This document shows, in pieces, positions 57,796-64,000 of a stretch of DNA of 64,000 bases. Source of the stretch: Bryopsis sp. KO-2023 (taxonomy: Eukaryota; Chlorophyta; Ulvophyceae; Bryopsidales; Bryopsidaceae); the NCBI GenBank assembly GCA_030272585.1, contig BSYQ01000006.1, positions 3,001,001 to 3,065,000 of the forward strand, written 5' to 3'. Every line of letters starts with the position of its first letter. Within the stretch, counting starts at the first letter, position 1. The position numbers and the translations under genes are program-made. Below the pieces are notes generated by a model, which ran no database searches, had not been told where the DNA came from, and worked only from the letters and a program-made list of their open reading frames with translations.

Positions 57796-58589
57796 GAGCA
57801 CGGTTGATGATCTACGTGCGTTGTTCGAGCCCAAAACGTCGCCTAACAAGATGATCCTCACGTGGGATGGAGGTAAGGCGACGTTCAAGGCCAACCATGC
57901 TGAACAGAACGATGTCCGTGCCTTCATGGAGGCGTTGGAGACTGCCACAAGGTGAGGTCGTGTGACGCAAACAACCATGCACATTTTATGTATGGCACTG
58001 TTAAAATGGCTGAACGCATTGAGCGTCTGTTTGTGAGCGTTGTGTTGCGTGTGTTACGCGTTGTGGACTGTGGTAAAGGCGGTGTGGATTGCCTTTTAGG
58101 AATTTTGGATTCTCTTTGCCGGGATGGGAGGGGAGGAACCCAAGATATGCCGGCATCTACAGAACGAACAAGGTGGAGAGGCAAATGTGGGGATGCACTG
58201 AAACGTTTTTTTCGAAGAGATGGAGAGGAGGTCCAAAGGCCGCACACAATACCATGGTCTACGTTGCGTTTCAATCCGATGGTGGACCATACCAAATGTA
58301 CCTCGGCCATGTGTTGGACATCTTTATCATTGACGATTTTGAGCACGGTGCCGCTCCAACCCAGGTGGTGCTCATGTTGGACCTCCACAAGCTTGCCTAC
58401 AGCGTTGCAACGTTCCCCAAGGTTAGGAACGAGCCTAGGCAAGGTCCGGTGGACTTGAACAACGTGTTTAAGATCGTGGGCGTTGGTGAAAAAAATTACC
58501 CGGTTTTGTTGGAGACGGTTCCGACAAAAATGATGAGGATGGTGGATGAAAGGGGGAATTCACGCTATTGCATGTACAATGGAATGTGA
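57796..58589 (+). pseudogene. Unknown gene, first exon split by the Ty3 insertion
   Basis: The exon part right of the LTR reads STVDDLRALFEPKTSPNKMI, then LTWDGGKATFKANHAEQNDV, to donor gtgagg after 57951. Acceptor ttttag gives exon 58100-58589 in phase 2: NFGFSLPGWEGRNPRYAGIY, then MVYVAFQSDGGPYQMYLGHV, IFIIDDFEHGA, FPKVRNEPRQGPVDLNNVFK and the end GNSRYCMYNGM. Left of the 5' LTR (49506-49537), after gtgtgtag, the same frame reads DTCRSFQHPPP if one CCCCC is discounted. About 225 codons are visible; the start is not found. I do not recognise the family. The neighbouring unknown minus-strand pseudogene is divergent from it once insertions are removed. Confidence 0.6.
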
Positions 58590-58599
58590 ACGTTGTAAA

Positions 58600-58920
58600 G
58601 GTCTTGGTCCACGTTGTGTATTTGAGGAATGGCACTGCCAACCATGTAATGGTTGGACGAGCGTTGCAAACACAATGGGTACTCCATATTTGTTTTAATA
58701 TCCAGAAAAACAACCATGCATAAATCTGCCTGAACCATGCTGTGATCGAAACGACAATTCCCACACATGATATCCAGAATAACAACCATGTACAAGAACA
58801 GTCCAACCACAACAAGGTTGCAACGATATTTCCAGATGAACCCGAAGTTGACGTCTGGAAAAGCAACCGTGTATATGACCAACTGCACGTTGTAGTTTAA
58901 CAACGTTGTTTACAGGGCGC
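58600..58920. repeat. Region of scattered aacaaccatg / caacgttg motifs
   Basis: Repeated short words: ccaaccatgtaatggttgg, acaaccatgcataa, acaaccatgtacaa, gcaaccgtgtatatg, and several caacgttgt/aacgttgta. The same words occur in the intron at 57968 and, inverted, at 35661-35690 beside the 57-bp arrays. They may be subterminal motifs of an older mobile element. Confidence 0.45.
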
Positions 58921-59563
58921 CCTTTCTGACACCTGAAACTGCTTTTTAACGACGTATTAGTCGACGGTGGCGAGCCCCGAATACTTTTTCAAGTGATATG
59001 TGATGTTTTTTATCTTTGTTTCAAAACTGCGTTGTTGATGTGGATGTGTTTAGCCTCCCCTAACGACCTTGCTGTCGCCAAAAGAAGCCCCCTGGACAGC
59101 CCCTTGAAGTCCTTTAACCCTCCAACCCCATGGGTCCCATCAACCACGTGGAGGAACCTAGCAAGCTAGGCGGACACCCTGTCCAGTCACATCACCCATC
59201 AGGGGGATGTGACATCGACCACCCACTACACCACGCCACCCACGTGGCTAGTGGAGGCGGCACACTCAGGCAAGGAGGGCATAACAGTCCTCCCCCTCCG
59301 ATGAGTCTCCACCTGGTGACTCGTGCCTCTGGAGCATATGTTGCTATTGCAACATACAATGATAACATGGAGTAGTTATCCTCGTGTGGTCAATAGAGCA
59401 GATGGGTACTCAAGATACTCTTGTACCTTAGCTATCGGTTACCCCTTTAGCTATGCGGACCACCCACATCTCTCTACCATGGATAATCAGTTGACTATTG
59501 TCCCACTGATTCTACCAATATCCAACACACTCATTCTTGGTGGCGAACCAAGACACCATATCA
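58921..59563 (-). repeat. Probable 3' LTR region of the minus-strand Ty3 element
   Basis: On the minus strand the sequence cgggaggaat, a short polypurine tract, is followed at 59563 by tgatatggtgtcttgg, a likely LTR start (TG). The far end of the LTR could not be fixed because the partner LTR is outside the window. No protein frame is seen in this interval. Confidence 0.45.
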
Positions 59564-59857
59564 ATTCCTCCCGAAATTGATATCCATACTCTCGCACCTG
59601 CACATCCGCCTATGCAGTAAGAAGATGCGATACCCAACACTTCTTCTTATTCAACTTCACCTTCCTGTTTCGGAAGCAAGTCGACTCCCATTATGCGAGA
59701 AACCCAAAGTCAAGGTAGCTAACCTTCAACTAAGGCAGGTTCATTAGTTGAAAGTATTCCTCCTCATACAAACAACTTGATTTTTCTGATCACGAACCCC
59801 TCTCCATATCAGTACTCCCCTTCCTGATCACGAAGAAAACACTCAACCCTACACAAG

Positions 59858-62800
59858 TCACGAACGAAGTCGCCTACTTCGACGCACTTGTTTCAGGGGA
59901 ACCAACGTTGGTTTCTTATATTCCTCAATCATATCCCGAGCATTCTCCAGATTTGCTTCGGGCTCCCATGAGTTATGCTCATGCGAGTATCCCAACCACT
60001 TCACCAAGTATTGCGGGACTACTCGTCGACCTGTCTTTACCTCTCGGTAGTCGAGGAGTTTCTCAACCTCATATTCAAGCTCACCCTCAATCTCAACTGG
60101 AGGTGGCGGAGGTTGTGTCCTACCATGCTTCCAATACCTCTTCAGAAGTGAAGCATGAAAGACCGGGTGGATCGGAAGTGACTCAGGCAGTTCCAGCCGG
60201 AATGCAACCTGTTCGGCCATCGACCTTCGCTTTTGGACACCTTCCAAAACGCGGAAAGGACCCAACCATCGTGGCAACAACTTCCTCCTGCCGGGATGTT
60301 TCAGTTTAATATGTCTAGCATCCAGCAAGACCATATCTCCCACTTGAACATCTACCGGACGTCTGCGCGCATCAGCATAAGATTTCATCCTTTGCTGAGC
60401 CGCTTCCAAACACCGCTTTGCCCTGACAATCGCCTCGCGAATGTCCTCAGTCATCTTCTTCACCGCCGGTACCCCCACTTGGGTCTTACTCGTCCCACCT
60501 TGATCACCTGATCCTCTGGTAGGGAGTTGCACCGTCAACGGCGTCCACGGATCTCTACCGTAGTTCAAGAAGAACGGCGTCTCATCAGTGGCCATTGACT
60601 TGGAATTATTCATTGCAAATTCCACCACTGGTAACAAATCACTCCAATCATTCTGGCGCGGGCCAACGAAATGTCTCAGGGTATCCTCGAGGACCCTATT
60701 CATCGCTTCGGTCTGACCATCAGTCTGTGGATGGAAAGCCGTCGATAACGCCTGATTGACTCCCAAGGTACGACATAGTTCTTTGAAGAACTTCGACGTC
60801 CACCTTGTATCCCTGTCACTGATGAGAGTCTTAGGAAGTCCGTGCGAACGGAAGACCTCACCAACAAACAGCCTCGCCGTTTCAACCGCATCACAAGTCG
60901 TATGTGTAGCAACACATCGAACCATCTTTGTGAGTCTGTCTACGAAGACAATGATGGCATCGAATCCACTCGAACCTGACTTAGGCAAATCAGTAATCAA
61001 ATCCATGGATACTGATTCCCATCTACCATCCGGTATACGTAAAGGTTGTAGAGGACCTGGCACCTTGCCGCGTCGGTGCTTATTCCTCTGACATGAATCA
61101 CATCCTTTCACAAAGTTTGCGATATCACCCTCAACGCCAGGCCACCAAAAGTGTTTCAGAACTGCCCTTTGGGTCTTGCGGATCCCAAAGTGTCCGGCAT
61201 ACACACTTTCATGACTTCCAATCAGGATCTCTTGCCTTAAGCCATCCCAATCAGGTACCACTACCCGTGCCCCATTCCAACACAAGCCTGAGTCATAATG
61301 ACAACCATGAGCGGCGACCTCACTGGTTTCAAACCACTCATCTTGTGCCAACCCCTCAAGAATTCGATCACAGAGCACCGACGTACCGGTCCGGGGCGAG
61401 GACGGATCCCCTTTCCAAGTTGGTCGTTTCTGGCCACCTCCCAGCTCCGAGAGTATTCCGATCTGCTGAGAATACGACGGATATCGTGACAAGGGATCTG
61501 CCACGTTCGTCCGACCCGGCCTGTATTCCCACTCGAACCGAAACCCCTGAAGGACTTCGAGCCAACGTGCCGATCTCCGTGAAAGAGTTTCTTGGGAATG
61601 GAAATATGTATTAGGCTGATGATCACACACCACCTTGAACATACGCACATCCAAGTAGCAACGCCACAACTTCAGAGCATGTACCACGGCGAACATTTCT
61701 TTGTCCCCGGTGCTCCAATTAAGTTGTGCTCCAGATAACTTCCGACTTTCGAAAGCTATTGGATGTCCCTCTTGCAACAAGATTGCCCCGATTGCATAAT
61801 CCGAAGCATCAGCAATCACTTCGAAATCCTTATCGAAGTTAGGCATTGCCAAACACGGCGCATTCGTTAAGCTTTCCTTAACTCCTTGGAATGCCCTTTG
61901 ACAATCCTCTGTCCAACTCCACTCCTTGCCCTTCCTAAGCAAGTTAGTGAGTGGGGCAACAAGCTTGCTATACCCTTGCACAAACCTCCGAAAGTAATTC
62001 GACAGCCCAAGGAAAGAACGTAACTCACTTACATCCTTCGGGACAGGCCATTCGAACACCTTTGCAGTCTTACGAGTATCCACCGTAATACCGTCTCGGT
62101 TCACCACAAAACCAAGATAATGGAGCTCATTCTTGAAGAAATCACACTTTGACTTCTTAAGAAAGACCTTGTGCTCACGCAACCGTTCCATCACGGCTCG
62201 TAAATGTTGCACATGCTCCTCGGGGGTTTTGCTGAATACGAGTATATCATCCAAGTATATCAGGACCGACTTCCCAATCATACCCGTGAACACCCGATTC
62301 ATCCAAGTCTGAAATATCGCTGGTGCGTTGCACAAACCCATCGGCAACACCCGATATTCATACAGACCAAACGGGGTCTTAAAAGCAGTCTTCGGTTGGT
62401 CTGGTTCCTTCACTCGAAGTTGCCAATACCCTGCTTTTAAGTCCAAGGCCGAAAAGAACTTCGCACCTTGCAACTGATCAAGGAGATCATCTATCCTTGG
62501 TAGAGGATATTGATTCCTGATCGTGAGTTTGTTCAACCCTCTATAGTCAACGCACATGCGCCGGGAACCATCAGGTTTGGGCACAAACAAGATAGGTGCT
62601 CCCCATGGACTACAACTTGGTTTCACCAAACCCTTTCTCAACATATCAGCGATTTGCTCCTCGATCTCTTTTCTTTCCTCTGGCGTATACCGAAACATAG
62701 GTCTATGAACCGGTTTCGCTCCAGGGATTAGATCGATCGCTGCATCCTCTTCACGAGCGGGTGGACATTCAGCCAACTCATCCGCAAATCTGTCCTCATA

Positions 62801-64000
62801 TTCATTCAACAAGTTTTCCAGCTCACTTGAATGAGACACAGATGGAAGGGATTCAGTTTCGGGTACCCCAGGTTCCTCCCCCTCAACAGGGTGCGGGACC
62901 TCCCGAACCAACACAAGAAAAGGTGAAAGCGAAGATTTCTTCAACCGCCTTTTCACTTGTGAGACACTCAACAAGGGATTGATCCGTGCAGTCGACGGAG
63001 TAGGGACACGCAACGCCAAATCAGGTCGTAACGTGAGTCGGTTTCCCCGTGTGGATAGAACCGATGCACTGCCCACAGTGAAATCCATCAGAACTCGGTG
63101 ATTGCGTAACCACACATCCCCAAGGTACAAATCAAAATGCTTGGCAGTGATCACTTGACACTCGATTTTCATCCGCAAGCCTTGCAATCGCAAGTTAATC
63201 GAGGTGACCCCAACAACATGTAAGGGACTGCCATCAGCCATCTCAACTTGTTGACCTTTTGTACACCTGTAACTCAACCCTATGCTTTCGCAATAGTGTT
63301 TTGAGATATAGGCCAAGCCAGCGGCGCCAGAGTCTAACAAGACTTGACCAGGAGAACCAGAAATTAACGCTTTAAAGGACATTGACATCTGATGATTATG
63401 ATCCTCTTCCGATACCCCTCCAGGTAACGAAGCTACTGGTGGATCATAATAGATATCAACGGGCCAAAGCAAACCTGGTGCTTTTCCGCTACCATGAGCA
63501 AACAATTTCGCTCCTTTTCGGTACTGTGCGATCAATCGCATTTTCCCGATTTCTTTGATCTTTACCGCCATGTTGTGAGGAATCAACACGCAGCAACTGG
63601 TGGTAGAAGGTGATTCTTTCTTGCCATTCAAATAATGTTGCATATACTCATGCACATTCTTTCGTCCAGGATCCATCCAAACATGATGTCCTGTTACTGA
63701 CGATGCAAGAAATTTTTCTCCTGTACGAAACTCTTTACACAACGCAAAGTTCACATCGTTTGTAGACGAGTCTAAAGTAAACTCTCTACTTGCTTCTTGC
63801 AAACGATGAAATTCCGTATCCAAGAGTCGCATCCCAGAGACGCAATCTTTCTCTGGCACCTTCTCTTTCTCACTCAGAAGTACCGAATTTTGGACGTCCC
63901 CAATGGGATCGACGACCATCTCATCCTCCTCTTGAGTTCCACTCTCATTTCTATCAACAGACACAACCTGGTCAGGATTCGTCTTTGACGAAATGGTTTG
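59858..64000 (-). CDS. pol: Ty3/Gypsy Pol polyprotein, second element, 5' end outside the window
   Basis: One frame of at least 1,380 codons, open to the window edge at 64000, stop at 59858. Aspartic protease: QVLLDSGAAGLAYISKHYCE. Reverse transcriptase: HRPMFRYTPEERKEIEEQIA, ILFVPKPDGSRRMCVDYRGL, ALDLKAGYWQL and active site IYLDDILVFS. RNase H: VIADASDYAIGAIL and VVCDHQPNTYF. Integrase: GHFGIRKTQRAVLKHFWWPG, CDSCQRNKHRRGK, SMDLITDLPKSG and ISDRDTRWTSKFF. A GPF-type module (LLPRWLGPFRVLEG) and a chromodomain (EYEVEKLLDYREVKTGRRVV then LVKWLGYSHEHNSWEPEANL) follow, and it ends RRSRRLRS. No gag region is visible before the protease, so gag lies further right. No stop or frameshift was seen, so the copy may be intact. 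It differs clearly from the plus-strand Ty3, so it is another family. Confidence 0.94.
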   Translation of the reverse strand, partial: QTISSKTNPDQVVSVDRNESGTQEEDEMVVDPIGDVQNSVLLSEKEKVPEKDCVSGMRLLDTEFHRLQEASREFTLDSSTNDVNFALCKEFRTGEKFLASSVTGHHVWMDPGRKNVHEYMQHYLNGKKESPSTTSCCVLIPHNMAVKIKEIGKMRLIAQYRKGAKLFAHGSGKAPGLLWPVDIYYDPPVASLPGGVSEEDHNHQMSMSFKALISGSPGQVLLDSGAAGLAYISKHYCESIGLSYRCTKGQQVEMADGSPLHVVGVTSINLRLQGLRMKIECQVITAKHFDLYLGDVWLRNHRVLMDFTVGSASVLSTRGNRLTLRPDLALRVPTPSTARINPLLSVSQVKRRLKKSSLSPFLVLVREVPHPVEGEEPGVPETESLPSVSHSSELENLLNEYEDRFADELAECPPAREEDAAIDLIPGAKPVHRPMFRYTPEERKEIEEQIADMLRKGLVKPSCSPWGAPILFVPKPDGSRRMCVDYRGLNKLTIRNQYPLPRIDDLLDQLQGAKFFSALDLKAGYWQLRVKEPDQPKTAFKTPFGLYEYRVLPMGLCNAPAIFQTWMNRVFTGMIGKSVLIYLDDILVFSKTPEEHVQHLRAVMERLREHKVFLKKSKCDFFKNELHYLGFVVNRDGITVDTRKTAKVFEWPVPKDVSELRSFLGLSNYFRRFVQGYSKLVAPLTNLLRKGKEWSWTEDCQRAFQGVKESLTNAPCLAMPNFDKDFEVIADASDYAIGAILLQEGHPIAFESRKLSGAQLNWSTGDKEMFAVVHALKLWRCYLDVRMFKVVCDHQPNTYFHSQETLSRRSARWLEVLQGFRFEWEYRPGRTNVADPLSRYPSYSQQIGILSELGGGQKRPTWKGDPSSPRTGTSVLCDRILEGLAQDEWFETSEVAAHGCHYDSGLCWNGARVVVPDWDGLRQEILIGSHESVYAGHFGIRKTQRAVLKHFWWPGVEGDIANFVKGCDSCQRNKHRRGKVPGPLQPLRIPDGRWESVSMDLITDLPKSGSSGFDAIIVFVDRLTKMVRCVATHTTCDAVETARLFVGEVFRSHGLPKTLISDRDTRWTSKFFKELCRTLGVNQALSTAFHPQTDGQTEAMNRVLEDTLRHFVGPRQNDWSDLLPVVEFAMNNSKSMATDETPFFLNYGRDPWTPLTVQLPTRGSGDQGGTSKTQVGVPAVKKMTEDIREAIVRAKRCLEAAQQRMKSYADARRRPVDVQVGDMVLLDARHIKLKHPGRRKLLPRWLGPFRVLEGVQKRRSMAEQVAFRLELPESLPIHPVFHASLLKRYWKHGRTQPPPPPVEIEGELEYEVEKLLDYREVKTGRRVVPQYLVKWLGYSHEHNSWEPEANLENARDMIEEYKKPTLVPLKQVRRSRRLRS

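Noticed and set aside
57924..58442. 172-codon minus-strand frame
   Set aside because: Antisense to the plus-strand exon 58100-58589, which is supported by phase and composition.

Overview
The window looks like nuclear DNA of a photosynthetic eukaryote. Genes are split by short GT-AG introns that are often T-rich or carry homopolymer runs. Two genes encode plastid-type proteins with likely transit peptides (trigger factor, 2Fe-2S ferredoxin), and a HAD-family protein also has a transit-like N-terminus. The right half is dense with chromodomain Ty3/Gypsy and hAT elements. This suits an alga with a repeat-rich genome. A green or charophyte-like alga is my guess, from protein style and not from any marker; the species cannot be fixed from this sequence.

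Left part (about 3-34 kb), ordinary host genes whose exon chains I rebuilt from splice sites and reading phase. ARM-repeat protein (3206-6256, minus); HAD-like hydrolase (8765-10788, minus), head to head over 218 bp with plastid trigger factor (11007-15395, plus); a secreted protein of repeated cysteine modules, two of them in exons of exactly 246 nt (16815-19388, minus); an RS-domain protein with two hnRNP-Q/R acidic-type domains (20182-24140, plus); a SKA1 kinetochore protein (25081-27432, minus), head to head over 304 bp with a ferredoxin (27737-28918, plus); and a DGAT2-type acyltransferase that appears fused to an N-terminal multi-pass membrane domain (29801-33643, plus).

Middle part (about 34-41 kb): AT-rich spacer, a 57-bp coding-compatible minisatellite with a diverged second array, an unknown proline/glutamate-rich gene on the minus strand, a DoxX/SURF4-like fragment and small inverted and tandem repeats.

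Right part (about 41-64 kb): a nest of mobile elements whose order of insertion can be read from target-site duplications. A complete 5.5-kb hAT element (8-bp duplication tccactag) sits inside a long foldback element. Two 465-bp hAT MITEs with the same ends sit in a host-type exon and in the pol gene of a Ty3 element, each with its own 8-bp duplication. The Ty3 element (513-bp LTRs, CCCCC duplication) splits an exon of a plus-strand gene. A second Ty3 polyprotein on the minus strand runs off the window. Removing these insertions leaves a locus of about 2.8 kb with two divergent unknown genes. Three unrelated element types here (hAT MITE, foldback element, Ty3 LTR) each carry a tRNA-like segment with a pol III B box.

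Exon limits were worked out by eye, so expect errors of one or two bases.
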